From: Mesorhizobium sp. WSM2240
GTDB lineage: Bacteria; Pseudomonadota; Alphaproteobacteria; Rhizobiales; Rhizobiaceae
Length of the DNA stretch: 64,000 nt
Direction of reading: 5' to 3'
NCBI RefSeq assembly: GCF_040438645.1
Contig: NZ_CP159254.1
Location: 1 to 64,000, forward strand
Part shown: piece after piece, positions 33,744 through 43,392 of the stretch
Layout of the letters: each line of letters begins with the position of its first letter
Numbering within the stretch: position 1 is the first letter of the stretch
Notes under the pieces: model-generated
The model's input: only the letters and a program-made list of their open reading frames with translations
Database searches by the model: none
Told to the model about the DNA's origin: nothing
Program-made: the position numbers and the translations under genes

Positions 33744-34850
33744 ATGGACGACGGATTGATTTCGGTTCGCCCCGGCCATCAGATCGATCCTGATGCGGCG
33801 AAACATGCCTCTTGGCTGTGCGACAACCGATGCATCATTACGATCGGCGCTTCCGCCGGCGGCGTCGAGGCGCTGCAGCGGCTCATGAAGGAGTTGTCCG
33901 CGGATATTCCGGCAGCGGTTTTCATCGTGCTGCATGTCGGCGCGACGAGCCATCTTGCCGACATTCTCGACCGCGCGGGGCCACTTCCAGTGGTCAACGC
34001 GGTCAGCGGCGCACCGATAGAAATCGGGCGCGCCTATGTTGCGCCGCCGGGCGCTCATCTGCTGCTCCATGACAGCCATATGATGCTGCGGCGCGGGCCG
34101 CGCGAAAACCTGGCTCGCCCCGCCATAGATCCGCTGTTCCGTTCCGCAGCCTGCAGCTATGGCTCGAGAGTTGTCGGCGTGGTGTTGACCGGAAGTCTGT
34201 CGGACGGCACGGCGGGTCTTCGCGCCGTCAAGGCCTGCGGCGGAACCAGCGTCGTTCAGCATCCCGATGATGCCACGGTCCCGGACATGGTGCTGAGCGC
34301 ACTGCGCCATGTAGAGATCGATCATTGCGTCCCGCTGTCGGGCATGGCGGCATTGCTGGGCAAGCTCGCGGGAGAGGCGGCAGGCGAGACGCCGGAGATA
34401 CCGTCGGGCATTCGACTGGAAGCTGCGATCGCCGCACAGGAGCACGGAACCATGAAAACGGAAGATCGACTTGGCGACCTCTCAGTGTTTGTATGTCCAG
34501 AATGTCATGGCCCATTGTGGGAAATCGCAGATGGGCCGATGGTTCGCTACCGCTGCCACACGGGCCACGCCTTTACCGCGGATGTAATGATGGAAGCCCA
34601 GTCGAGCGAAGCTGAGCAGATCCTGTGGAGCCTGTTGCGTGCTCATCAGCAGCGCGCCGAACTGGCACGCCGCATGGCAAAGCGGGAAAGATTGCACAAG
34701 CGGCACGAACTTGCGGCCCAACTGTCTGAGCGGGCTAAGGAATACAAGGCTGACGCCGAACTGGTACAACAGATCATCGAGAAAAGACATGGTGGCGGGT
34801 CGCAGGTTCTTGAAACCGCGACCACCTCAGGGGGCAACGGTATCGATTGA
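33744..34850 (+). CDS. CheB-type protein-glutamate methylesterase without receiver domain
   Basis: A 368-residue protein. The CheB methylesterase domain (about 30-220) has the catalytic Ser in GASAGGVEAL, His in VLHVGATSH and Asp in TGSLSDGTAGL. There is no N-terminal receiver domain, unlike chemotaxis CheB. Residues 240-300 hold a Cys/His element (CPECHGPLWE with YRCHTGHAF) that could bind a metal, followed by a helical tail. The gene overlaps the next start as TGATG. It probably acts with the downstream CheB-CheR-kinase in signalling other than classical chemotaxis. Confidence 0.88.
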   Translation: MDDGLISVRPGHQIDPDAAKHASWLCDNRCIITIGASAGGVEALQRLMKELSADIPAAVFIVLHVGATSHLADILDRAGPLPVVNAVSGAPIEIGRAYVAPPGAHLLLHDSHMMLRRGPRENLARPAIDPLFRSAACSYGSRVVGVVLTGSLSDGTAGLRAVKACGGTSVVQHPDDATVPDMVLSALRHVEIDHCVPLSGMAALLGKLAGEAAGETPEIPSGIRLEAAIAAQEHGTMKTEDRLGDLSVFVCPECHGPLWEIADGPMVRYRCHTGHAFTADVMMEAQSSEAEQILWSLLRAHQQRAELARRMAKRERLHKRHELAAQLSERAKEYKADAELVQQIIEKRHGGGSQVLETATTSGGNGID

Positions 34851-37800
34851 TGGACAGCAAGACGCCCAAGGGGACGGAGGAAGACCATCAGCCCGGCAAA
34901 CGAGACGACGACTGCCCGGTGGTAGGCATCGGGGCGTCGGCGGGAGGCATCGCTGCGCTTCAGAACTTCTTTTCCAATACAGCAGCCGATAGCGGCCTCG
35001 CCTATGTCGTGGTCCAGCATCTCGACCCGAACTTGGCCAGTGAACTGCCGGAAATCCTGCAGCGTTCAAGCCTGATCAAGGCGACCGTCGTCAAAAACGA
35101 AGCCAAGATCGAGCCCAACAGGATCTATGTCATCCCGCCTGGAAAAGGCCTCACCATCAGCAAATGTCGTTTGCACCTCGCCAAGCAAATCGATGCCCGG
35201 ACTAAGCGCACACCGATAGACGAGTTCTTCGTTTCGCTCGCAGAGGACCAGGGAGAGAATGCGGCCTGCGTCATTCTTTCAGGGACCGGCAGCGACGGAA
35301 CCATCGGGCTGCGAGCGATCAAGGAACATGGCGGGCTGACGCTGGCGCAGGAAGGAGCCGAATACGACGGCATGATGCGCAGTGCGGTCAATACCGGGCT
35401 TGTCGATATGGTGATGCCAGCCGACCGTATGGCCCCGAAGCTTGCCGCATATTTCAAGCACGCCCACGCGGCGCGAAAGCGCAGTCCGGAAGGCCTGAAT
35501 CGCGAGGCAGTCGATCATCTGTCGAGGATCGTGGCGCTATTGCGGGCGCGCACCGGCCACGATTTTAGCGGTTACAAGGACAATACCATCGTCAGGCGCA
35601 TCCAGCGCCGCATGAAGGTGTTGCAGATCGAGAATCCGCAGGAATTTTGTGACCATCTCCGTCGGGAGCCGCGAGAAGTCGATTTCCTTTTTCAGGATCT
35701 GCTTATCGGCGTCACCAATTTCTTCCGCGATCCTGAAGCGTTCGAGGCGCTTGAGCGCGAGGCCATGCCGAAGCTGTTCCAGAATAAGGGGTCGGACGAC
35801 GTGGTCCGGGTTTGGGTCCCGGGCTGCTCGACAGGAGAGGAAACCTATTCGATAGCGATGCTCCTGCGAGCGCAGGCCTCGAAAGGTCCTGCCGCTCCGA
35901 AGCTGCAGATTTTCGCAAGCGACATTGACGAGCGCGCTTTGGAAGTAGCCCGCATCGGGCGATATCCGGCAGCCATCGCTGAGGATCTATCCCCAAAACG
36001 CCTGAAGCAGTTCTTCACGCAGGAAGATGGTACTTACCGCATCAGCAGCGACCTGAGGGAGATCTGCCTTTTTTCACCGCACAACATGCTGCGCGATCCG
36101 CCGTTCTCCCGCGTCGACCTGATCTCGTGCCGCAACCTGCTCATCTATCTGGGGGCGGACTTGCAAGAGCGGGTTATCCCGCTCTTCCACTATGCGCTGA
36201 GGGACGATGGCTTTCTTTTCTTGGGTTCGTCGGAGAACATCACTCGGCACGCAAGCCTTTTTTCCACGATAGACAAGGCTAGCAGGCTGTTTCAGAAGCG
36301 CGCCCGGAGCAGCACCAGGCTCCCGGAATTCCCACTGACCGCACCGGTGCGTCGGCCGCAACTCAACCGAGCGGCCGATACAGCCGCGAGGTCGTCATTA
36401 CAGGATCTTGCCGAGCGGGAACTGCTTGACCGCTACACTCCGGCCCATGTGATCGTCAACGCCGGCGGCGAAGTCCTGCATAGTTCGGCCGGAACGGGCA
36501 AATACCTCGAAATGGCAGCTGGTTCTCCCGACCACAACATCTTCACCATGGCCCGTAGCGGTCTGCGCCTGGACCTGCGCGCCACTGTCCACAAGGCGGT
36601 TTCGACGGGAAAGCCGGCCACCCACAACAATGTCACCGTGGCGACCGATGGTGGCCGCCAGGCAATCGATCTTGTCGTCCAGCCCCTCCGCCGAAGCGGC
36701 GATTCCGTGTTCATGGTGGTATTCCGGGATCAAGGAAGCTTGTGGACAGACGCCGAGACCGAAGTTCTCGAATCCGGCGAAGATGCGAAGAACCATGGAG
36801 TCAGCCACCTTGAAGCCGAACTGCGTGCGACGCGGGAACGGCTGCAGACGACGACGGAGGAGCTCGAGTCTTCCAACGAGGAGCTGAAGTCTGCCAACGA
36901 GGAATTGTCTTCGATCAACGAAGAGCTTCAATCATCAAACGAGGAACTCGAAACATCCAAGGAGGAACTCCAATCGATCAACGAGGAGCTTCAGACGGTC
37001 AACGCGGAACTCAACATGCGGGTGGAGGAACTGAGCCGCGCCAACAGCGATGTCTCAAATCTGCTGGAGAGCACGCAGATTGCAACCATTTTCCTCGACC
37101 GCGACCTGTGCATCAAAAGTTTCACGCCGGCCGCTAAGGATCTGTTCAGGCTGGTTGAGAGCGATATCGGCCGGCCGTTGATGCATGTGCGGGCGCGCTT
37201 TGCGTGCGATACGCTGCAGTCCGATGCCGAGCATGTATTGCACAAGCTTGGAACTGTTGAGCGACAGGTCGATTCCAGCGACAGCGATGCTCGCTACATA
37301 ATGCGTATACTTCCTTACAAGACGACCGAGAACGTTATCGCCGGGCTGGTCATCACATTCGTCGACGTAACCCAGATTTCGTTGGCCGAAGCGCGAATCA
37401 AGTCGCTGTCCCAGAGCCTGAGGAACCGCGTCGAGAGCCTCGAGACCCTGCTTGACCTGGTACCGGTAGGCATCCTCATCACCGAGGACGGCGCTGCTGA
37501 AAGCTCCCGCGTCAACCGGCACGGGGCAGAACTGCTTGGGAGAACGCATGACAAAAACAAGCTAATTTCCATACCAATGGACATCCACCTCCGCAGGAAT
37601 GGCTTCCGAATAGAGCCGCACGATCACCCTCTGACCAAGGCTGCTCGTACCGGTGAGTCAGTAACGAGCTTTGAAAGTGAGATCGAGCGCGAGGACGGTC
37701 GTCGTGTCGACATTCTGATGTCGGCGAACCCGCTCTTTGATGAGACGGGCAACGTGCGGGGCGCCATCGCGGCGATGATTGACATTTCGCAGCGAAAGGA

Positions 37801-38392
37801 AGCTGAGGCGCACCAGGAAATGTTGCTGCATGAATTGCAGCACCGGGTTAAAAATATCCTGGCCACCGTCACCGCGCTCGCCTCGCGTATGGTGAAGGGC
37901 AGCACCTCCATGGAGGACTTCTCGACGGCCTTTATAGACAGGCTCAGAGCTATGGCGCGGACACATGAAGTGCTGTCCCAGCACAAATGGGAAGGCGCGG
38001 ACCTGAAAGCTCTGATCGAGACTGCGCTTTTGCCCTACATGACCAGCGATGGAGGCAACATCATTATCGAGGGTCCGGCGGTGCTGCTGAAGCCAAACAC
38101 GGCCGCAACGCTCGGCATGGTTCTTTTTGAACTTGGGACCAACGCAGCCAAGCACGGGGCGCTTAATTCCCAAAATGGCTTGGTCGAACTGACTTGGTCG
38201 GTGCGCAAGACGGAACAGCCTCAACTGGAACTAAATTGGGTGGAACGTGACGGCGCGCCCGTCGCGGCAATGCAAGCCAGCGGCTTTGGAACCAACTTCA
38301 TCCGCCGCAGTTTGCAGTATGAGCTAGGAGGGGCCGCTGAACTGAGGTTTGAACCTTCCGGCCTGAAATGCATACTCAACCTGCCGCTTTAG
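34850..38392 (+). CDS. CheB-CheR-PAS-HWE histidine kinase hybrid
   Basis: A 1180-residue signalling protein. Order: CheB methylesterase (GIGASAGGIAAL, VVQHLDPN, SGTGSDGT; 20-205), CheR methyltransferase (ARTGHDFSGYKDNTIVRRI, WVPGCSTGEETYSIAMLL; about 215-490), coiled coil of repeated SSNEEL/SINEEL units (about 650-735), two PAS-like domains (735-985), and an HWE/HisKA_2 kinase with LHELQHRVKN near 990 (phospho-acceptor His) and an ATP-binding domain (ELGTNAAKHGAL). It seems complete. The downstream receiver gene is the likely phosphoryl acceptor. Signal unknown. Confidence 0.93.
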   Translation: MDSKTPKGTEEDHQPGKRDDDCPVVGIGASAGGIAALQNFFSNTAADSGLAYVVVQHLDPNLASELPEILQRSSLIKATVVKNEAKIEPNRIYVIPPGKGLTISKCRLHLAKQIDARTKRTPIDEFFVSLAEDQGENAACVILSGTGSDGTIGLRAIKEHGGLTLAQEGAEYDGMMRSAVNTGLVDMVMPADRMAPKLAAYFKHAHAARKRSPEGLNREAVDHLSRIVALLRARTGHDFSGYKDNTIVRRIQRRMKVLQIENPQEFCDHLRREPREVDFLFQDLLIGVTNFFRDPEAFEALEREAMPKLFQNKGSDDVVRVWVPGCSTGEETYSIAMLLRAQASKGPAAPKLQIFASDIDERALEVARIGRYPAAIAEDLSPKRLKQFFTQEDGTYRISSDLREICLFSPHNMLRDPPFSRVDLISCRNLLIYLGADLQERVIPLFHYALRDDGFLFLGSSENITRHASLFSTIDKASRLFQKRARSSTRLPEFPLTAPVRRPQLNRAADTAARSSLQDLAERELLDRYTPAHVIVNAGGEVLHSSAGTGKYLEMAAGSPDHNIFTMARSGLRLDLRATVHKAVSTGKPATHNNVTVATDGGRQAIDLVVQPLRRSGDSVFMVVFRDQGSLWTDAETEVLESGEDAKNHGVSHLEAELRATRERLQTTTEELESSNEELKSANEELSSINEELQSSNEELETSKEELQSINEELQTVNAELNMRVEELSRANSDVSNLLESTQIATIFLDRDLCIKSFTPAAKDLFRLVESDIGRPLMHVRARFACDTLQSDAEHVLHKLGTVERQVDSSDSDARYIMRILPYKTTENVIAGLVITFVDVTQISLAEARIKSLSQSLRNRVESLETLLDLVPVGILITEDGAAESSRVNRHGAELLGRTHDKNKLISIPMDIHLRRNGFRIEPHDHPLTKAARTGESVTSFESEIEREDGRRVDILMSANPLFDETGNVRGAIAAMIDISQRKEAEAHQEMLLHELQHRVKNILATVTALASRMVKGSTSMEDFSTAFIDRLRAMARTHEVLSQHKWEGADLKALIETALLPYMTSDGGNIIIEGPAVLLKPNTAATLGMVLFELGTNAAKHGALNSQNGLVELTWSVRKTEQPQLELNWVERDGAPVAAMQASGFGTNFIRRSLQYELGGAAELRFEPSGLKCILNLPL

Positions 38393-38412
38393 CGCCCTCG
38401 AGGCAAAATCAG

Positions 38413-38814
38413 ATGAGTCACATCCAGCAAGCCGACGCAATGCCGCTTTCCGGCTTGCGTGTGCTGGTGGTCGAGGATGCGTTCCTTATTGCAGAAGATC
38501 TTGCCGACCAGCTTTCCATGTGGGGTTGCGAGGTGATCGGCCCCGATGGACACGTCAGCAGGGCTTTGGAACAGATTGGGGACAACGAGCTTGATGGGGC
38601 GCTACTGGACGTCAATCTCAAGAATGAGACAAGTTTTCCGATAGCCTCGGCTCTCGCCGCACGGGGCATTCCCTTCGTTTTCCTCACTGGCTATGACAGC
38701 GACACCGTCTTCCCGAACGAATTCCGCTCGTCGCCCAAGATTGGTAAGCCGGTGGATCCCGAACTGCTGGCTCGTGTCATGGAACAGCATTTTAAAAGAG
38801 CCAGCCACACCTGA
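38413..38814 (+). CDS. Single-domain response regulator
   Basis: A 133-residue receiver domain: VLVVEDAFLIAEDLADQL (acidic pocket), phospho-acceptor Asp66 in GALLDVNLKNE, Thr in FVFLTGYDSD and Lys in KIGKPVDPE. No output domain. This is the type that follows HWE kinases in rhizobia, where it relays to or competes in stress signalling. It starts 20 bases after the kinase gene; an in-frame ATG at 38368 overlapping that gene is less likely. Confidence 0.9.
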   Translation: MSHIQQADAMPLSGLRVLVVEDAFLIAEDLADQLSMWGCEVIGPDGHVSRALEQIGDNELDGALLDVNLKNETSFPIASALAARGIPFVFLTGYDSDTVFPNEFRSSPKIGKPVDPELLARVMEQHFKRASHT

Positions 38815-38902
38815 TGAACTTCTCAGGAACGGAGCATCGAAGAGCGTCGGTGCCGCCTGAACTACAGTTCAACCTCCTCGGAGTCTCGCGATCGTGCCGA
38901 AG

Positions 38903-39160
38903 TCATCGATGAGCTATTTGGCGTGAGCCGGCTAAATACCGAACGTCCGGCGAAGTCGCGGAGATGACCGGCTCGTCTGTCTTGAAAGCGTACCGGTGGG
39001 GCTCGCGGTATCGGCCCTGGCTCTTGCCTGACCCACGACGCCCGGCTTCCAGCCGACGCCGGCCCGCACCAGGAATTGATGCTCAGCCGGGAGGTACTCC
39101 ATGACCTTGCACATCCTGCTTTGCAGCCCCTCTGCGCAAACTCTCGTTGCTTCCTGTAGG
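38903..39160 (-). pseudogene. GAF-domain protein fragment, frameshifted
   Basis: Reads LQEATRVCAEGLQSRMCKVM, EYLPAEHQFLVRAGVGWKPG and VVGQARARADTASPTG, then in the next frame YAFKTDEPVISATSPDVRYL. This is the N-terminal half of a GAF domain of the kind found ahead of HWE kinases. One G seems missing in ACCGGTACG near 38993. The rest of the protein is absent, and the IS6 element lies 230 bases upstream of it. Confidence 0.7.
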
Positions 39161-39393
39161 GGCTCTAATCGTCGCCCTTTGAAGCTGCAGGGATTTCGGA
39201 AGTCGCGGATGCGACGCCCGCGCTCCGAATGGACCGGCCTGGGAAGCGATGAAAGCAGCCTACATTGAAGTGACAGTGGCGGCCCTTGCGGATTGGGTTG
39301 CCTGGCGGTCCGAGGCACTGCTTGACGGCAGCAGAGCATGGCGGACGCTGATGCCGTGTTCTTCCGCCAGGAGCTGCGGTTGCCAGCACACAA

Positions 39394-40211
39394 GGGTTCT
39401 GTCGCAAATCGAGACTGATCACAACGGGAGCCTTGTGCGCAGCGGCTCAGGCGGCGAGGATCTCGAACTGCTCAGCGATGGATGGATCAGGGTTGAAGGC
39501 AAACCTCGCCTGCCGTTTGCGCATCATGTGAACCATCTCGATGCCCGAGAGGATAATTTTGGCACTCGCCATTGCCTTGAAGCCGAACATGGACCGGACA
39601 CGTTTGATGCGCCGGTGATCCTGCTCGATCCGATTGTTGAGGTACTTGCTCTTACGGATGCGGATTGGTTTCATTGCTCGTCGCGATCGGTCGCGCAGGC
39701 GGTTTTCGGCATCGCAGGAAATGATCGCCTCGTGATTGGTCTGGCTGCCGTCGACGACGACGCGATCCGGTCTGCCGTGGCGCCCTAACGCCTTTTGGAG
39801 GAAGCGTTTGGCCGCTGGCAAGTCACGGTGTTCGCTGAAGAAGAATTCGACCGTATCGCCGACACTGTCGATCGCGCGGTAAAGATACATCCACTGGCCG
39901 CGGACCTTGATATAGGTCTCGTCCATATGCCACTTGCCAGTGACGGTTCGCTTGCGCCGGTTGAACCGTTCTAACAGCTGCGGCGAGAAGCGCACGACCC
40001 AGCGATGCACGGTGGAGTGATCGATGTTCAGGCCGCGTTCGGCCATCATCTCTTCCAGATCCCGCAGGCTCAGATTGTAGGTCAAGTACCAGCGTACGCA
40101 CAGCAGGATCACTGATCCGTCGAAATGGCGGCCTTTGAACATAGCAACTCCTCGAAAATCGGAGGGCTTCATTGCCGGACATATGTTGCCATTCCGTTTG
40201 CGACAGAACCC
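39394..40211 (-). mobile_element. IS6-family insertion sequence (818 bp)
   Basis: Terminal inverted repeats GGGTTCTGTCGCAAA (39394-39408) and TTTGCGACAGAACCC (40197-40211) match perfectly over 15 bases and enclose one transposase gene. The size is normal for IS6. Flanking octamers (GCACACAA and AAGTAGTT) do not match, so there is no target duplication; IS6 elements often form cointegrates and deletions that leave this pattern. Confidence 0.9.
39447..40142 (-). CDS. IS6-family transposase
   Basis: A 231-residue DDE transposase. Catalytic residues are in WHMDETYIKVRG, VVVDGSQTNHEAI and RIEQDHRRIKR. The N-terminus FKGRHFDGSVILLCVRWYL and DHSTVHRWVVRFSP (HTH) are typical. ATG 40142 is preceded by CGAGGAGTTGCT, so it is preferred over ATG 40172 and longer frames. 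It appears intact. Confidence 0.92.
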   Translation of the reverse strand: MFKGRHFDGSVILLCVRWYLTYNLSLRDLEEMMAERGLNIDHSTVHRWVVRFSPQLLERFNRRKRTVTGKWHMDETYIKVRGQWMYLYRAIDSVGDTVEFFFSEHRDLPAAKRFLQKALGRHGRPDRVVVDGSQTNHEAIISCDAENRLRDRSRRAMKPIRIRKSKYLNNRIEQDHRRIKRVRSMFGFKAMASAKIILSGIEMVHMMRKRQARFAFNPDPSIAEQFEILAA

Positions 40212-40324
40212 AAGTAGTTCCGCCTCGTCGTAGACGCTTAGCTGGTTGGCTACCCTCACCACGGTACCCCCGTGGAGCACCATACATGGGATCGAAGGCA
40301 GTCGACTCGTCAACCCCTACGCGA

Positions 40325-41214
40325 TCACAGCACCAAAGCGTCGGAAAGCAAGCCGATTACCCGCCGGAAGCTTTCCGCCTCGTCCGGCGCGTGATCAGGA
40401 TTCACTTCGGTCACCGTCAACACTCGGCGGTTCGGCAGTGCAAGCAGTTCAGAAAGCGTGGCACTGAGTTCCTCAAAAGTAAGACCCACCCCGCGACGCG
40501 TGTTTTCCGAAAGCGGAAAATCGGCGAAGTCCAGCACATCAGCGTCGAGATGTATGAGGATTGTATCGAATGCGAGGGCCCATTGTGCGGCTCGGCGCGC
40601 AGCTTCGACGGGGCCCGCTTTCACCTCGTCGAGTTCGATCACTGCCAGATTGCGGGTTCTAACAGTATCTGCCTCGCCGCTCGTGACATTGGCGGCAGCG
40701 AAGACAGGACATCAGGAGCGCCAAGCATGGGCCGCCTTACAGCAAGGCCCGCCAGTTCATCGGCGACGCCAGGAAGGTCCAGGAGATGGGCGACACCCGT
40801 CCAGTCGAGTGCACCGTCACTCGCAGCAGGCGGGTTCAGATCGAGGTCGACATCGACATAGATTAGCCCGACAGAAGCGGAGCGTGAAAGCGTTCCCGCC
40901 ACCACGCCGAGCTCGACCGTGCAGTCGCCGCCGAGGATGAGGAGGTTGTGCTCTTCGTGAAGTGCCGTGCTTACCACCTCCGCCAACGTCTTCGCGACGT
41001 CGCGCACTGCTTGGACATTCATTGCCTTCGGGTTCGACGGATCAGGCCGCCAGCGAAAGCCGGGCACGTCGCCTCGATCAAGCACAGTCAGACCCGACCG
41101 CCTCAACGCGGAGATCAATCCGTGGCGGCGGAACGTGGAAGGCGCCTTTTCCTGTCCTGGGGCGTAGGCTCCGGCACTGCTGGGAGCGCCGACGACGCTG
41201 AGCGTGCGGGCCAT
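40325..41214 (-). pseudogene. Arginase/agmatinase-family protein, frameshifted
   Basis: The first part (from 41214) reads MARTLSVVGAPSSAGAYAPG to RRPMLGAPDVL and holds the metal motifs LGGDCTVELG and VDVDLDLN. A second frame continues VFAAANVTSGEADTVRTRNL, AVIELDEVKAGP and HLDADVLDFADFPLS (third metal motif) to 40325. Restoring one G near 40705 (CTGTCTTC to CTGGTCTTC) joins them. Note that GGDCTVELG replaces the usual His of arginase with Cys-Thr, as in divergent members. Likely inactive as written. Confidence 0.82.
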
Positions 41215-41355
41215 CTCCTCTACCTCTCAAAATCAAGACGAAACATCGTACCGCAGTTTAGCACGGCTGCGACGCGAGAGCCCGCCATCTGAGGCGCGCT
41301 CTCGCGCACGCACGCAGGCAGGCACGGAACTGGTCTCGCCGCGTTTTCAGCGAGC

Positions 41356-41560
41356 GAGTCCTCCTCCGCCAGACTTCAAAGGCTCGGCCTATCTCGCCTT
41401 CGCAATCGGGAATCTCACCCAGGTCGCGAACCTCGACGTCTGCTGCTGCGGCTAAGCGCTGTACTAAGCCCATGTCTATGAGGCGCAGGGGGTCAGCTCC
41501 AACCCTATCGCCGCGCACACCTCCATGAAACGGAGCCAAAACAACTGTCACGGGTATCAT
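41356..41560 (-). pseudogene. Second arginase-family N-terminal fragment
   Basis: Reads MIPVTVVLAPFHGGVRGDRV, then GLVQRLAAAADVEVRDLGEI and EGEIGRAFEVWRR, the start of a divergent arginase-family protein. After FEVWRR the sequence loses similarity and the frame ends at 41258. It lies just upstream of, and reads with, the other broken arginase gene. The metal sites are all missing. Confidence 0.6.
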
Positions 41561-42099
41561 GGATGATAACGAAGCGGCTCAAATCCCGGGGTGTCAATAT
41601 CAGTTGCGGAAGTGTTGGATTTCCGCTTCCACCAGGCGAAGCCGCTCATGACTGTTCCGGTTTGCAGCTGACAGGAGACTGCCAGCTATCGGGGCGAGTT
41701 CAGCGCACAGCTGCCATTCGGCAAGCGACCTCATTTCGGTCGTTCACTCTGAGATCGCAAATCCCAAAAGCTGAAGTGTACTGCCCTGCCTGGCTCTCTG
41801 TCTGCCAGAAGGCCAGGTAATCGCTCGACCGCATCATCATTCGTGATCGCGCGCGTGAATATAGATAAAGACATCGAAGACCGCGGCTCTATCCTGCATG
41901 GTCGTGTAGTGGTGGGGATGACTATTGCGATCGCCTTCAGGTCGCCGAGTGCATCCACAATTGAGAAACGCATCGCCTCGTCAGGCAAAGCCACAACCCT
42001 ACAGAATATTTCCATCTGGCCTCGGCACATGTGGTTGGGAGACGGTTGAGGAAATGCTGAAGGCGGCGGGGTTTGCGCACGGCGCGCCGTTCGATCTCC
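41561..42099. other. Intergenic inside the Tn3-like segment, nothing firm
   Basis: No family could be recognised. Bases 42051-42105 contain a frame EEMLKAAGFAHGAPFDLR that may be a scrap of another gene. Shortly after, the Tn3-type transposase tail begins. Confidence 0.4.
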
Positions 42100-42240
42100 G
42101 ATGACCTGCTCAAGCACATCTCGCCGCTCAGTTGGGAGCACATCAACCTGACCGGCATCTATAGCTGGGACACCGAGCACCAAATGCCCGAAGGCTTCCG
42201 GTCACTCAGACTGCCGGCGAGGCGACTTCGTGCCGCTTGA
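42100..42240 (+). pseudogene. C-terminal fragment of a Tn3-family transposase
   Basis: 47 codons reading DDLLKHISPLSWEHINLTGI, then YSWDTEHQMPEGFRSLRLP and a short tail to TGA. 'SPL-WEHINLTG' is the conserved C-terminal block of Tn3-type TnpA. It points toward and ends 19 bases from the right 38-bp repeat, as in complete elements. The other roughly 900 residues are absent. Confidence 0.8.
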
Positions 42241-42259
42241 CGTTCACGCTTCGTTCGAG

Positions 42260-42297
42260 CTTAGCGTGTCTGGGGGAACAGTTCTTGTTCCGACCCC
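42260..42297 (-). repeat. Right terminal inverted repeat, Tn3 type (38 bp)
   Basis: Read on the minus strand it starts GGGGTCGGAACAAGAACTG and ends CAGACACGCTAAG. It differs from the left repeat at seven positions. Confidence 0.75.
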
Positions 42298-42418
42298 CTA
42301 ATGGTTGAAGGGTGCCTTATTGGGGCCGATGGCCATCGAAGCAACAACTTATGGTCGCAAACGGCTGGATTGCCCGCCAGTCGACGCCAAACGGACTCGA
42401 CCTGCGGCAGGTTTTCGA

Positions 42419-43392
42419 TCAAAAAACCTCGGCATTGAATCTCGACGGCGAGATGCCCTTCCAGCGCTTGAAGGCCCGCGTGAAATGGGCCGGGTCACTG
42501 TAACCGAGACGGTACGCGATCTCGGTCATGCTGTGCTCGCCTTCGGCGAGCAGCCGGATTGCCTCGCTGCGCCGCGTCTCGTCGAGCAGGTCCTCGAATA
42601 CGACCCCGCAATATTTAAGCCGCCGCTGCAGGGTCCTTGTCGACAGGCCGAGCCGCCTCGCCACCGCGTCGGCCGTCATCTTGCCGGATTCGGCCAATGT
42701 CCGGCTGACGAGCCGCGCCGCCACGACCGTCGTTCTCAGCCCCTCTGCGGCCTTAGACGGCACGCCTTCGCCTTTTGTCAGCGGCAGGTCGAGCAGTTCG
42801 CGGTCGAACTCGACCATGTCGTCGTCGCAACCCATCTCGATGTCGGGCCGAGACACGCCTCCAGCGCCTCGCTGCCTCGTGTCGCCTCAGCCGACAGGTG
42901 CACACGGATCGCCGAAGGCTCGCCAGTGAGCAGTGGTACTTTGCGCAACACCGCCAGGCTGCCCAAGATGAACTGCCGCGGGTCGAACTCCGAGCGCCCT
43001 TCGAAGCGGAAATGGATCCGGGCGGTGCGGCCGTCGATCAAGAAGCGAACGTCCGATCCACGGTGCAGCATCCGCGCACTAGCCGCCGCACGCGTGCACG
43101 CGTGGGCGATGTCCGGGGCGGTCAGCACGGATCGTCCCCAATCGCCGAGTTCCTGCAACTGGGTCAGAGAGCCTACGTACGCCCCCGCGAACGCATCGTT
43201 CGCGATGTGCGCCATTTCGTTCCCCACATGAAAGCACTGATCGCGCGGGATCCAGCCGTCAGCGTTCTGGAACAGATTAGGCGACATGCCCAGCCGTTGG
43301 AAGAATTCAATCGAAGAGACGCCCCGCGTTGCCAGATAAGGTGCGATCTGAAGAAAGCTGCGGATTCGTATCGAGGGAGCGGAATCTAGCAT
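42419..43392 (-). pseudogene. AraC-family regulator, frameshifted
   Basis: The N-terminal half (from MLDSAPSIRIRSFLQIAPYL) is the ligand-type domain of AraC regulators (PF12625-like), with RDQCFHVGNEMAHIANDAF. At LEACLGP the frame breaks; the next frame carries DIEMGCDDDMVEFDRELLDL and the double HTH (MTADAVARRLGLSTRTLQRR, HSMTEIAYRLGYSDPAHFTR). One base in the CCCG run near 42846 would restore it. It is divergent from the DUF3604 operon, which it may once have regulated. Confidence 0.82.

Larger units (their letters stand above)
29532..42297. mobile_element. Tn3-family transposon-like segment (12.8 kb), probably defective
   Basis: Two 38-bp terminal repeats face inward (29532-29569 and 42260-42297), 31 of 38 identical. 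Both begin GGGG and end ACACGCTAAG, the form of Tn3-family ends. The last 47 codons of a Tn3-type transposase end 19 bases from the right repeat, the normal arrangement. Only that transposase tail and no resolvase remain, so it cannot move by itself. No matching 5-bp target duplication is seen (ATGTA left, CTAAT right). The two ends could belong to different elements. Confidence 0.6.

Noticed and set aside
33315..34445. 376-codon minus-strand frame over the CheB gene
   Set aside because: Antisense shadow; Arg/Cys/His-rich with no fold resemblance.
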